Shown here piece after piece: positions 31,475 to 41,767 of a DNA stretch of 64,000 nucleotides (the stretch's first letter is position 1; each line of letters opens with the position of its first letter). The notes beneath the pieces are model-generated. The model did not search any database. It was not told the origin of the DNA and worked only from the letters and a program-made list of their open reading frames with translations. Source of the DNA: Acholeplasmataceae bacterium. Lineage in GTDB: Bacteria > Bacillota_I > Bacilli_A > Acholeplasmatales > Acholeplasmataceae. The translations under genes were made by a program, and so were the position numbers. The DNA lies in assembly GCA_023230825.1 (NCBI GenBank), contig JALNWO010000001.1, positions 124,001-188,000 on the forward strand, in the 5' to 3' direction.

Positions 31475-33631
31475 ATGAAATTTCAATCTCCTTTTGTATT
31501 ACCTGTAGAAGAGTATACGAGAGATCTGAATCTAGTTAAGCACTATGTGACTCAGAATGCTTATTACTTACATAAGAGGACTGGTAAGCCTATTGAAGTC
31601 TGTGAGAGTTATGTAGAGAAGCAAATTAGGAAAGGAGGGAAGTTTGAGTTAAAGGACCCTGTATTGACTCATACTTACCGAGGGGATAATGGTGATAGAG
31701 CTAAAGTGCAGAGTGGGTATTTACAGTATCTGACTACCGCTATTAAGGAGAGGGATGTTATTGCTCCTACTTTGACTCGGTATAAGAACCCTTTAATTAA
31801 AGAATCTATTCAGGTAGGCTCTATTGATAATAAGAAGAAATTAAGAGCTATTGATAAAGAAAAGATGTTCCAGGCTGATAGGGATGGGAATGAGGAGAGG
31901 AGGGTTTATTATTATAACAGTCAGACAGGTAGGAAATTATCGAATAATGCGGTAAGTGGTGGGTATTGTTCTACGAGTACTATTATTTATAATCCATCTG
32001 GCCATACTAGCTTGACAAGTACATGTCGAGTGACTGCTGGATATGGGAGTATGAATAATGAGAAAGTATTAGCTGGTAATAGACACTACTATGATGATGA
32101 GATTGTGATTGGGAATATCTTATCTATTTGTAGTACGATTGATAAAGAAAAAATAGCTAATACATGTAGTCTGTATCAATTAAAGTATCCTAGTCATGAA
32201 GAAGTGATGGATGCTATTTTACGATGTACTCGCCTTTATTGGAATCAAGCTGATAAAGAAGAGAGGATTTGGGAGTTAGTTAAGACGCTAGGGCCTGAGG
32301 AAAGGGCTGCGTTTATGTATACGGGAGACTTGTATAATACACGTATACTCAATGATAACTTCATGAAGGAATTCATTACTGATTTAATTAGACCTGCTAC
32401 TGAACCTCATCCTGATCCTGATAGTGTTTTTAAATCAGTAGAGGGTGACTATATTACTGTAGCTTGTCAAATTCATAGTGGGTTTATGAATGGTAAGGAA
32501 TTAAAGAAGTTAAAAGGAACTAGAGAGTATGGTATCGTAGCTGCTACGCTTTATAATTTCTTATCTGTTCTACATCGACATAAAGCTTTCTTTAGTACTT
32601 TCTTTTTAACGAGAAATGTACCAGCTTCTATTGCATTTGCACCTAGTTCAGTTAGGTTCTCTGTATTGATGGGTGATACAGACTCTACAATGTTTACTGT
32701 ACAAGAATGGGTAAAGTGGTTTACAGGTAGTTATGCTTTTACTGAGATCAGTAATGCAGTATGTGAGACGATGATCTTTTTAGCTTCACAGTCCATTACT
32801 CACTGTCTAGCCTTATTAAGTGCTAATCTAGGCGTTAGGAAAGAGCGGTTGTTTGAGAATGCAATGAAAAATGAATATCGGTTTGATTCATTTACTCCTA
32901 CTCCTAAAGCTAAACATTATTATGCCTTAATAGGGAGGCAGGAGGCTAATAGTTATGTTAAGAGGAAGGTAGAGGTCAAGGGAGTTCATTTAAAGAGTTC
33001 TGCGGCTCCTAAAGCGATTATGAAGGCAGCAGAGGAGAAGATGGTCGAGTTAAGTAATAAAGCACTCAAAGGAGAGAAGATCTCTATTGTAGATGAGTAT
33101 CAGTTTATTGCTAATATCGAACACTCTATTGTCAATGCTATTAAGAGCGGACAAAGTTCTTACTTTAGATTACAGCGTATTAAAGATAGTAAGGCTTATA
33201 AGCAAGAACCGACTAAGAGTAACTACCTACATTACACGATGTGGCAAGAAGTCTTCCAAGATAAGTATGGTACAGTAGATCCCCCTCCTTATCCTGCTTT
33301 GAAAATCAATATGGATATAGAAAGTAAGACAGATTGGTTAAACTTTGTTGCGAGTATTAAAGACGAAGCCCTTAAACAACGACTCTTAGATTTTTGTGTT
33401 AAGTATGGAAGAGAAATTATTAAGACCTTTTATATTCCAAAAGGGTTTATTATTGATAATGGAGTACCTGAGGAATTGATGAATGGTATTGATATTCGTA
33501 GAATTGTACTCGATAATACGAAAGTCTTCTACTTAATTCTAGAATCTTTAGGACAGAACTTTATTGATGATAAGATTAATAAGCTCGCTATGGATACGTT
33601 TGAATTAAAAGAAACTTTTATTATTGAATAA
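31475..33631 (+). CDS. Family B DNA polymerase, C-terminal (palm/thumb) part, 718 aa
   Basis: Motif C of family B polymerases is present as MGDTDSTMF at about residues 399-407 (catalytic Asp pair in DTDS). A motif-B-like segment RKLSNNAVSGG...TSLTSTCRVT lies at about 153-186, and KVEVKGVHLKSSAAPK (about 490) fits the KG..(K/R) motif before the thumb. I find no DxxSLYPS motif A and no 3'-5' exonuclease motifs, so the rest of the enzyme is probably encoded elsewhere, as in split polymerases of jumbo phages. About 200 residues lie between motifs B and C, more than usual. The enzyme would replicate DNA inside the phage nucleus. Confidence 0.75.
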   Translation: MKFQSPFVLPVEEYTRDLNLVKHYVTQNAYYLHKRTGKPIEVCESYVEKQIRKGGKFELKDPVLTHTYRGDNGDRAKVQSGYLQYLTTAIKERDVIAPTLTRYKNPLIKESIQVGSIDNKKKLRAIDKEKMFQADRDGNEERRVYYYNSQTGRKLSNNAVSGGYCSTSTIIYNPSGHTSLTSTCRVTAGYGSMNNEKVLAGNRHYYDDEIVIGNILSICSTIDKEKIANTCSLYQLKYPSHEEVMDAILRCTRLYWNQADKEERIWELVKTLGPEERAAFMYTGDLYNTRILNDNFMKEFITDLIRPATEPHPDPDSVFKSVEGDYITVACQIHSGFMNGKELKKLKGTREYGIVAATLYNFLSVLHRHKAFFSTFFLTRNVPASIAFAPSSVRFSVLMGDTDSTMFTVQEWVKWFTGSYAFTEISNAVCETMIFLASQSITHCLALLSANLGVRKERLFENAMKNEYRFDSFTPTPKAKHYYALIGRQEANSYVKRKVEVKGVHLKSSAAPKAIMKAAEEKMVELSNKALKGEKISIVDEYQFIANIEHSIVNAIKSGQSSYFRLQRIKDSKAYKQEPTKSNYLHYTMWQEVFQDKYGTVDPPPYPALKINMDIESKTDWLNFVASIKDEALKQRLLDFCVKYGREIIKTFYIPKGFIIDNGVPEELMNGIDIRRIVLDNTKVFYLILESLGQNFIDDKINKLAMDTFELKETFIIE

Positions 33632-33643
33632 GTAGACGGCAAA

Positions 33644-33670
33644 ATAGGGAGTCCTTTTGGGACTCCCATT
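33644..33670. terminator. Bidirectional terminator
   Basis: GGGAGTC / GACTCCC stem with flanking AAT / ATT and GGCAAAA / TTATGCC, between the convergent polymerase and giant repeat-protein genes. Confidence 0.85.
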
Positions 33671-33708
33671 TATGCCTACTAAATAACTATTGTATAATTA
33701 CTTAAGAA

Positions 33709-36700
33709 TTAACCGTTAGGACATGTACCCCAAACAGGTTTAGGTAACACCCAAGCAGGCGTAGTGGATGCAAAGGTAGTAGGTTCGTTAGGAATGAGAG
33801 TTACGCACCATCCAGAAAGGTCTGTGTTAAATACTTTAGAGTAACCCCCTCCTAAGAATCCATCCATATTAGTAACTTTACTCACATCCAAATGCTCCAT
33901 ACCTGTACCTACCATGGCTCTAGAATTATGAAGCATATTCTGCATGGTTATAACATTACCGGTATTCCAGTGAGAAAAATCAAAATTCATATTCCAAGTA
34001 CTATGAAAGGTATTTTCAAGACTTGTTACATTACTTATATTCCAGTTAGCTAAATTGGCGCGTAATTGACGACATTCTTGAAAAGCAGAAATTAGTGTAT
34101 TGACGTTACTCACATCCCAAAACTGTAACTCTTCGCCTGTAAGAATAACAGATGAAGATAAAACACCAGCTAAAGAAGTCACACTTCTAGGTAAATAATT
34201 AGGAACTTTTGTGAGGATGTTAGAGCCTACTCTCACACGGTTCCATTTTATAAACCCCCAACTAGTAACTTCTTTCAAACCTATATTAATAAGGTTAGCT
34301 CTCCAGCCAGCATTCAAATAGAGGGTAGATGGCGTAGCAGCTCTATTTATAGCTTTTACAATGAAAAGGGTTCTTTCCGAACCTTCTTCACCAGACATAT
34401 AAATAGAATCTGTTTGATGAAGAATCCCTTCGTCTTCCCAAAAATAAATAATATCATTTTGAGAAATTTCTACTACGCTATTATTGCCTGCTAAAGCTTG
34501 TGGAGTAACTGTATATTTAAGTTGAGTAGAGAATATTTTAAGTACTTCTAAATCATTCTCCTCAATAGCTTTATCAATTATTAACTCAATATCTTTTTCA
34601 TCGATAAGTTCTAATACAGGTCTCCAACCTAAAGTATTATTACCTGTTAAACTAACAGAAGCTGAAGAAAGATACGTTACGTCAGTATGACCTCGATGGA
34701 CTAAATGGTAAATAGACGTTGGTGCGTAGTAAAACACATCCCTAGTTATCGTACCAGAACCACTTCCTACCCCTAAACCTAGGTCTACTTGCTCATATTG
34801 CTCCCAATTCCCACTGGTTTGACTTAACTTAGGATAGCTAGGATTAGCTTTAGTGATAGGATAGATAAGTCTGTTCCACTCACTATTATACGTCATCACT
34901 GGATCATAACCGCCAGAAATAGTAGTATAGTCGGGAGAAACTCCACCTAAAAGTCGGATTCTATAGAACCTATCTTTTATTTGGATTATTCTTTTACCAT
35001 TGATTAAATTCAGAGAGTCTAAGTAATTCCTACTAACTGAAATACTAATAGGTTTCTTAGTAGTGTAGATTATGTTGCCATCTGAAATGAATTTAAGCCA
35101 AGACGTATCTAGATTACTAGGTAATCCTTCTACGAACTCTAACTCTTCAATTAAATCTTCAGGTGTGATAAGTAACTCATTCTCTACTTCGCCAAAGAAC
35201 CCACTAATCATGTCAGCACGCGGACCAACCTCATGACCAATTAAAGTAGTAGGACCTACACCTAAATCGCTAGGTAAGTCGAGTTTCTCTAAAGCAGGCC
35301 TCCAACCTCGGTTAGATTCACCAGAACTACTCTTTGTAGCTGTAGGTACAATATAGGTTGTATCGAATCTACCACGTAATACAGCTAATGTGTCATTAGT
35401 AAGATTAGTTTCACGACACCATGAATAACTACCTGTTCTACCATCTTTAGAATAAGAGAATATGTCTAAATCAGCATCTGGAGTAAAGTTCCTCCAATTC
35501 TTACCAATTTGAGATTGCTTAAACCGTTCAGGTAAAATGGGCGAGCTATCGGCGACGTTATACATCAGCCTATTCCATTCACTATTGTGAGTGCATAAAA
35601 CATCATAACCTGATTCTTGGACTACCGTGGGATCAGGATTACGACCACTTAATAAGCGAGACTTATATTGCTGTTCAGCAACTTCAACAACTCTACCACT
35701 ACCTGTTAGCCCAGCATTCTCAAGATCAATCCAAGAAAGATTAGTTCTAAAGTTCTTTTTAGCGACATACATAATCTTGCCATCTAAATAGAACTTTAAC
35801 CAGTTAGAATCGGTGTTAATAGCAACCCCAGCAGTTAACCCCATTTGAGTAGCTAGATCAGCACCATCAATGAGGTCAGTAACTTGTACTTCACCAAAGA
35901 AACCTGCACCTCTTGTACCTTCTTTATTTAAAGTGCGATACTTAAGATGCTTATAACCTGGACCAGTGTCCTCAGGTAAAGGAAATGCTTCCCAGTAACT
36001 GATTTTCTCTAATACAGGTCTCCAGCCTCTATTAGCATTTTTATAGCTAGCAGGTTGAGAAGTTAATCTAGTCGTATTGATATTACCACGACACGCTTTT
36101 CGAATCTCACCGTCTAATTCAGTCTGCTCCATGCACCAGGTAAAGCGACCAGCTCCGGTCTTAGTACCTAACTCATTTTCCGTATAAGTAACCCAGTTAG
36201 GACCATATTGAGAATTCTTAGGATAAGAGGGATTAGTTTCTACGACATTATAAATAAGTCTATTCCATTCTGTACCCCAAGTATCTTCACTATCATGACC
36301 GCCCTTATACGGAATACCTGAATCTTCATTATAACCGTTGATCAACCTAACCCTATAAAAACCTCCATTGATCTCTAAGACCTTATTACCGAATACTGCA
36401 TCACAAGCATTGATTTCATCCCAGCTTATGTCTGACATAATAGGTTTTTTAGGTATGAACAGAATTTTACCATCAAGATAGAATTTTAACCAAGGTTCAG
36501 TTAAGTTAATAAGATCACCTGTAATCAGACCGATTCTGCTAGCTAAAGAAGCGCCGTTAATAAAATCCTCAGGAGCAACTTCACCAAAGAAACCCGCCAT
36601 TTGAGTAGGTCCAGGACCTTCAGATTCACCTACTAGATATCTAGGACCAGGTCCTGTATCCTCAGGTAAGGGGTTAGTATCCCAATAATCATATTCTTCT

Positions 36701-39700
36701 AATATAGGTCTCCAGCCTCTATTAGTAAATGAGAGATCATAGCGTGAGTTATCTATACTAGCCGGCCCTCTATATCCTCTAGCATAAACAAAATACTGAT
36801 ATAAGGTAGGATCAGGTAAAAGGCTATGTGCACCTAAGAACTCTTGTACAAAGTTAGCAGTACCCATTAAATCAGGAATATCGATACTACCAGGAGTACC
36901 CATACCGAGTTCTCGACTCGTGTAAAGATCTAAACGAGGTCCTGTATAGGACTTATCATCGACCTCATCACTAATTAATGAATAGAAGATCCTAGACCAT
37001 TCAGATTCATAAGTACCTGGAATATCTCTACCTGCACTTAAACCTGTTAAGATACCTGTCTCATTATCATCAGCACCTTGAATCAATCTAACTTTATAAG
37101 TCTTACCTTCTAATTCTACTAAGCGTAATTGATTAGTAGGAATAGAAGTAGAAGGAATTTGCTTACCGTTATCAGGAGTACCAAATACTAATCCTGCATT
37201 ATAAAGTTGCTGATAAGTAATATTGTATCTAAGCGGAGTTTTAGCGACAAAATGCTTCTTACCGTTGATGTTAAGTTCTAGCCAACTATTACCACCCATA
37301 GCCGTACCGGCAGTAAAATCTAACATATCGCTAAAGTTAGTATAAGTAATAATAGCTTCATTTTCATCTCTGAAAACTTTCTCACCTACGAACTCTACAT
37401 CATCAGCTACACGCTCTAATACAGCTCTCCAACCAAAGGTGTGATCTTTATTTTGAGCTGACGGAATCCAGTCTATAATAGTGTCTCTATAATACGTTCT
37501 ACCCCTATTATTATCTCTAGAATAAACGTCTAATGCAAGATGATTACGTCCAGTTCCCACAAACCCAAGTTCTTCTGACGTATATTCTGCTATTTGAGGA
37601 CCTAAATAGAGAGGACTGGTAGATTGGCTATTAATGGGAAATAATGTACGTGCTAATTCAGAATAATAAATTTGAAGTTCACTAGAGTCATTAGTCGTTC
37701 CAGAAAGAATTTCAAGATTAGTACAACTCAACAACCTTACTTTATACTTCTTTCCTTGAAGAACAATTGTTCTTAACTGATTTACCTCAGCAACGACTGG
37801 TACAGTAGTGGGGAAACCAATGTCATCCTCACCAAAAACTAATCCGTTGTTATAAAGATCCAGAAGACTAATGTTTTCTTTAATAGCTATTTTAGAGATA
37901 AGAAGTTCTTTACCATCAATAGTAAAGCTTAACCATTTATCAATTTCTGGCTTAGTAGTCAACACACCTTCAACAACACCTAACTCATTAGAGAAATCTT
38001 CATAACTAATTAGATTAGATAATTCACCATTGAATTCAACATTATCTTCACATTCTTCTAAAATAGGTCTCCAACCTCTAACGACACCAGTTTGGTTCCA
38101 TCCTGTCCTGCTAACACTACTTGCATTAGCATACTCACCTCGCCCAATTCGATAATTATCGTCTTCGAAATGTTTTTCCATACACCAGTTAAAGCTAGGA
38201 AAAGTACCGTCAGAAGCACCAAACTCTAAATCTTCGTTAGTATAGTTAGCTTGATAAGGGCCTTGGAAGTAAACCGTTTCAAGACCATCATCAGGATTAG
38301 GATTTGGAATTAAGGGGTAGAATAACCTATTCCACTCACTAGCAATTGAACCAGCAGGTTCAAATCTAGCTCCAACCGCATACTTAAGAGTGATGTTATC
38401 AGCTTCTAATCCTCGAATTAATCTTACCTTATACTTCTTACCATTTATAGTAATTAAACGTAATTGGTAGGAAGGTCCAGTACTAGTAGGGAAAGCTCCT
38501 CCATCTACACGACCATAGACTAATCCGCGATCGTAGAGATGTCCCCAGGAAATATTTTTTCTAATAGGTACTTTAGGAACTAAACATTCCTTACCATTGA
38601 GTTTGAACTTCAGCCATTTATCGTAACCGGCAGAAGTATCATTTAAAGAACCTTGCGTAACGTTAAAATAGTTACAAATCTCGCTATAAGAGATGACTTC
38701 ACTAGAATCGACTTCTCCTAAGAACTCAGCGTAGTCTAGAGGTTCTAAAATAGGTCTCCAAGCAGAATTCAAAGGCTGGTATTGTACATTAGTAAACCAA
38801 TCTTTTAAATACCCATCATCACCTAATCCACCTCTGGTTAATTTTAATGATGTGTTAATTATTCCATTTTCTTGCATCCATATTTTTGCATTATTAGCTA
38901 AGTCCAGATCAGTAAAATCAAAGTTAGCAAATTTAGGCTCTGTGTACGTATTTTCAGTTCTCCTATCATAGTTGATAATAGAAAAGAATCTATCAAATTC
39001 ATTATCACTAGAGTTAGGTAGAGGTTGATTAGGATTAGTATTATCTTTAAATAATTTATGATCTTTATTCAATCCTTTCATCAGACGAATTTTGTAAGCA
39101 ACACCGTCCAATGGAATAGCTTTTAACTGAGGATATGGAATAAAATATGCTGAATCCCCGAAGTTATCTTGACCATAAACCAACCCCTTTTCATAAAGCG
39201 TAGGAAAAGAAGTTATTTTTATAGGAGATGCTTTGGGAATTAAGTAATCTTTACCGTTATCTAAGAAGTGATGGAACTCAATCTCTCCTTCAGGCTGGTA
39301 TATAGCATGACCTAGATCAAAGTAGGTATTGAAATCTAAGTAAGAGAGATTATTAAACTTCTTAATACCTTTATAAATAACATCAAATTCTAGATCCGTT
39401 TCTTCTAAAGCAAGAATGTAACTTCTATTATCGGAAACCCCATAACCTGTATCTAAGTAGCTGATAGAGTGATTATTCCCAACACCAAGTCCTCTAACAA
39501 TAATTTTATCATTACTAGAGTTAAATTCTTGAGTAAGAGAAGAATTGATTCTAATATCAGCTTCTTTCTCTCCAGTATAGGACTGTAAGTCAGGGTCATT
39601 CACTAAAGGAGCAAAAACTTTATTCCACTCACTATTCTGAGTACCAACTACATCATATCCAGAAGCAAGGTTAGGATCATTTACTACTTGCCCAACATCT

Positions 39701-40227
39701 AAACCTTTTAATAAACGTATCTTATAAATTTTATCACCAATAGCGATCAAGCGTAATTGGCGAGTAGGGTAAGTGATGCCTGTGAGTTCGTTAATAAGGT
39801 CGGGACCTGCGTTATCAGCACCAAAAATTAACCCTTTATTATAAACAACAGCCCAGGAATTACTACGCCAGAAGTTTTTAGTAGTATAGATGATCTTATC
39901 ATCTACATTAAACTTTAACCATTTGTCAATATATTCAGGGTCGTTGAGTGTAATAGTAGGACCAGTAGTTAGACGTTCAGTAAGCTCTTGGTAGCTGATA
40001 ATATCATCATACTCCCCTAAGTATTCGGCGTAACCCAAAGCTCCCCACAAAGCTCGTAAAGCCTTAGAAAAGGATTCCCTACCCACTCTACTTATTTGAG
40101 TGTGATCAAAAGTACGATTAAGAATCTCAGCAGGACTAGTGATGGTATCATCTTCTAGTACTTGTTTAAAATAGTTTAGTATTTCTACAACAGAATCGTT
40201 TTCAAGAGGTGGTTTAATAATAGCCAT
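33709..40227 (-). CDS. Giant repeat protein, 2172 aa: about eight ~200-300-residue repeats plus BspA/DUF285-like end; probable fibre or adhesin
   Basis: The protein has about eight tandem copies of one module. Each copy runs: (E/G)F.GE...(I)SY..., W LKF..DGK....KK.I..NISW..L...GLVFG, (Q)LR.I...YKVRLI.G, SEWNRL.Y.., Y.GP....YT...LG, W C-type or similar, and closes with GWRP[IV]LE. The last ~130 residues switch to leucine-rich BspA/DUF285-type repeats (DVSNV, NISNVTSLENTF, NTGNVITMQNML, DVSKVTNMDGFL). Such ends occur in surface adhesins. A long tail fibre or host-binding virion protein is likely. Its size would make it one of the largest genes of the phage. It follows the 40241 gene on minus by 13 bases and starts with AAAGGCAG ahead. 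Confidence 0.75.
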   Translation of the reverse strand: MAIIKPPLENDSVVEILNYFKQVLEDDTITSPAEILNRTFDHTQISRVGRESFSKALRALWGALGYAEYLGEYDDIISYQELTERLTTGPTITLNDPEYIDKWLKFNVDDKIIYTTKNFWRSNSWAVVYNKGLIFGADNAGPDLINELTGITYPTRQLRLIAIGDKIYKIRLLKGLDVGQVVNDPNLASGYDVVGTQNSEWNKVFAPLVNDPDLQSYTGEKEADIRINSSLTQEFNSSNDKIIVRGLGVGNNHSISYLDTGYGVSDNRSYILALEETDLEFDVIYKGIKKFNNLSYLDFNTYFDLGHAIYQPEGEIEFHHFLDNGKDYLIPKASPIKITSFPTLYEKGLVYGQDNFGDSAYFIPYPQLKAIPLDGVAYKIRLMKGLNKDHKLFKDNTNPNQPLPNSSDNEFDRFFSIINYDRRTENTYTEPKFANFDFTDLDLANNAKIWMQENGIINTSLKLTRGGLGDDGYLKDWFTNVQYQPLNSAWRPILEPLDYAEFLGEVDSSEVISYSEICNYFNVTQGSLNDTSAGYDKWLKFKLNGKECLVPKVPIRKNISWGHLYDRGLVYGRVDGGAFPTSTGPSYQLRLITINGKKYKVRLIRGLEADNITLKYAVGARFEPAGSIASEWNRLFYPLIPNPNPDDGLETVYFQGPYQANYTNEDLEFGASDGTFPSFNWCMEKHFEDDNYRIGRGEYANASSVSRTGWNQTGVVRGWRPILEECEDNVEFNGELSNLISYEDFSNELGVVEGVLTTKPEIDKWLSFTIDGKELLISKIAIKENISLLDLYNNGLVFGEDDIGFPTTVPVVAEVNQLRTIVLQGKKYKVRLLSCTNLEILSGTTNDSSELQIYYSELARTLFPINSQSTSPLYLGPQIAEYTSEELGFVGTGRNHLALDVYSRDNNRGRTYYRDTIIDWIPSAQNKDHTFGWRAVLERVADDVEFVGEKVFRDENEAIITYTNFSDMLDFTAGTAMGGNSWLELNINGKKHFVAKTPLRYNITYQQLYNAGLVFGTPDNGKQIPSTSIPTNQLRLVELEGKTYKVRLIQGADDNETGILTGLSAGRDIPGTYESEWSRIFYSLISDEVDDKSYTGPRLDLYTSRELGMGTPGSIDIPDLMGTANFVQEFLGAHSLLPDPTLYQYFVYARGYRGPASIDNSRYDLSFTNRGWRPILEEYDYWDTNPLPEDTGPGPRYLVGESEGPGPTQMAGFFGEVAPEDFINGASLASRIGLITGDLINLTEPWLKFYLDGKILFIPKKPIMSDISWDEINACDAVFGNKVLEINGGFYRVRLINGYNEDSGIPYKGGHDSEDTWGTEWNRLIYNVVETNPSYPKNSQYGPNWVTYTENELGTKTGAGRFTWCMEQTELDGEIRKACRGNINTTRLTSQPASYKNANRGWRPVLEKISYWEAFPLPEDTGPGYKHLKYRTLNKEGTRGAGFFGEVQVTDLIDGADLATQMGLTAGVAINTDSNWLKFYLDGKIMYVAKKNFRTNLSWIDLENAGLTGSGRVVEVAEQQYKSRLLSGRNPDPTVVQESGYDVLCTHNSEWNRLMYNVADSSPILPERFKQSQIGKNWRNFTPDADLDIFSYSKDGRTGSYSWCRETNLTNDTLAVLRGRFDTTYIVPTATKSSSGESNRGWRPALEKLDLPSDLGVGPTTLIGHEVGPRADMISGFFGEVENELLITPEDLIEELEFVEGLPSNLDTSWLKFISDGNIIYTTKKPISISVSRNYLDSLNLINGKRIIQIKDRFYRIRLLGGVSPDYTTISGGYDPVMTYNSEWNRLIYPITKANPSYPKLSQTSGNWEQYEQVDLGLGVGSGSGTITRDVFYYAPTSIYHLVHRGHTDVTYLSSASVSLTGNNTLGWRPVLELIDEKDIELIIDKAIEENDLEVLKIFSTQLKYTVTPQALAGNNSVVEISQNDIIYFWEDEGILHQTDSIYMSGEEGSERTLFIVKAINRAATPSTLYLNAGWRANLINIGLKEVTSWGFIKWNRVRVGSNILTKVPNYLPRSVTSLAGVLSSSVILTGEELQFWDVSNVNTLISAFQECRQLRANLANWNISNVTSLENTFHSTWNMNFDFSHWNTGNVITMQNMLHNSRAMVGTGMEHLDVSKVTNMDGFLGGGYSKVFNTDLSGWCVTLIPNEPTTFASTTPAWVLPKPVWGTCPNG

Positions 40228-40240
40228 TATTTCTCTGCCT

Positions 40241-41332
40241 TTAATATCCTAATAGCCGTTTAAATCTATCATTAACCTTTACTGCCTGATCTCTAGGTAG
40301 CATATGGTTAAATACTTGATCATTGGTATAAAAACCAATATGTCGCTGTACAGAGTTAATAGCACTTCTATTCCAGTCTCCTTTTGTAACAAAGTTATTT
40401 TCTAATAATAACTCTAATACTTCTAACCTAGAAATAGCTAATGCCCAGTTAACCTGTCGAGATCGATAAAAAGAAGGTAAATAACTAAGATCTAAAGCTG
40501 TCTCCATTTTAGCCAAAGGTATTTGTTTTAATACCTGATTAAAATGGAGATGTCTAGTTAATATTACTTCTTTCATTTGTTGATAAATGACATCTACTCT
40601 CTTAGACCAATCAGTCCAATAGAAAGGATGTTTATAAGTTAGTTTTGTTTGATCTAAATTAAAGTATAATCGATAGAACCGATTAAATAAAGCGTAGTCT
40701 AAATGCGAAGCACAAATATTAGGTAAAACAAATTTATGAATAAAAGCATGAGTAGGTAAACTACCTTCTCTATTTCTTTTCTCAAAAGCCCTGAATCCTC
40801 TATACTGCATAAGAAGTTTAGGTATGTTGATAGCAATAACAGCATAACCACTTCCACCATATACTTTTGTATTTAGTATAGGAATACTTAAATCACTAAA
40901 AGGATGACATAACACTTTAACTGCTGTTATATCTCTCCAATTAGCTAAAGCTTTTCTGTAATCAAATGACTCATTCTGAGAAATAAGTATTTCATTGACT
41001 CCAGGACCATAGAACTGATTTCTAAAAATCTTTCCACGAGCTGCACTGGAAGTTAAACCTAAAGACTGGGAAACGCTTAAAGTATTTCTCTCTAACCAAT
41101 TATAGTAATCCGTATCAGAAAGTTCACTACCTTCACCTAATGCATTAATAATAGATACTAGTACAGTTTCAATAGGTGCTGTAAAAGTATTCGTTCTGTA
41201 ATAGTCTACGACATTATTTAAGTTATATAATAAGCCTGATCGAATTAGATTCCATTCAGGGTTAGTAATTATACCTAAATTTACAGAAGAGGGTAAGTTA
41301 AATAATTGATACATAGCTAGTATATATTCCAA
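40241..41332 (-). CDS. Hypothetical protein, 363 aa, upstream partner of the giant repeat protein
   Basis: Co-oriented and only 13 bases before the 2172-residue gene, so the two share a transcript. The protein is rich in Tyr, Phe, Asn and Arg, mostly helical, with no recognised motif. It could be a chaperone or attachment protein for the giant protein (inference from linkage). A composite hairpin (40502-40549) lies inside the coding sequence. Confidence 0.6.
   Translation of the reverse strand: MEYILAMYQLFNLPSSVNLGIITNPEWNLIRSGLLYNLNNVVDYYRTNTFTAPIETVLVSIINALGEGSELSDTDYYNWLERNTLSVSQSLGLTSSAARGKIFRNQFYGPGVNEILISQNESFDYRKALANWRDITAVKVLCHPFSDLSIPILNTKVYGGSGYAVIAINIPKLLMQYRGFRAFEKRNREGSLPTHAFIHKFVLPNICASHLDYALFNRFYRLYFNLDQTKLTYKHPFYWTDWSKRVDVIYQQMKEVILTRHLHFNQVLKQIPLAKMETALDLSYLPSFYRSRQVNWALAISRLEVLELLLENNFVTKGDWNRSAINSVQRHIGFYTNDQVFNHMLPRDQAVKVNDRFKRLLGY
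40502..40549. repeat. Composite hairpin within the 40241 gene
   Basis: Outer 10-bp pair CTCCATTTTA / TAAAATGGAG and inner pair AGGTATT / AATACCT with loop TGTTTT. Perfect stems of this length are rare in coding DNA. Confidence 0.6.
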
Positions 41333-41364
41333 ATTGTCATATCATCAAAACTAAAGGACTAGTT

Positions 41365-41736
41365 ATGATATTAGAGCCAGTAAAAATAAAAACATGGTTC
41401 ACTGTTTTTATTAAAACATCAGGATTACCGATTACTGATGTTGATCTACGCTATCCGCATCTAGCTCCAGTGATCCTACCTATATTAAATGGTGATGAAG
41501 CAATTAAATTCATTGATGGCGTAACTAGATATACATTTGATGAAGACAGCTTCTTTGCTCAACCACAAGAATTAGATTTAATTATTGATAGAAACGTAAC
41601 GAGGTTCTTAAAACAATCTCTAAAGCTATATATCGTCAGTAATCAACAATTCCAATGGGAAGTTATCTCTTATACTAAAGAGATTAAAGAACCAGAAGAG
41701 AACTTTCCTTATAATTCTAGTATTATTTTAGAATAA
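41365..41736 (+). CDS. Hypothetical protein, 123 aa
   Basis: Divergent from the 41332 gene; a variant motif CATATCATC lies at about 41339, 25 bases ahead. Beta-rich small protein (TWFTVFIKTSGLPITDVDL) closed by its own terminator. Function unknown. Confidence 0.6.
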   Translation: MILEPVKIKTWFTVFIKTSGLPITDVDLRYPHLAPVILPILNGDEAIKFIDGVTRYTFDEDSFFAQPQELDLIIDRNVTRFLKQSLKLYIVSNQQFQWEVISYTKEIKEPEENFPYNSSIILE

Positions 41737-41741
41737 TAAAT

Positions 41742-41767
41742 AATAGGAGTCTTAATAGACTCCTATT
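41742..41767 (+). terminator. Rho-independent terminator
   Basis: Perfect 10-bp stem AATAGGAGTC / GACTCCTATT followed by TTATGC. Confidence 0.8.
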
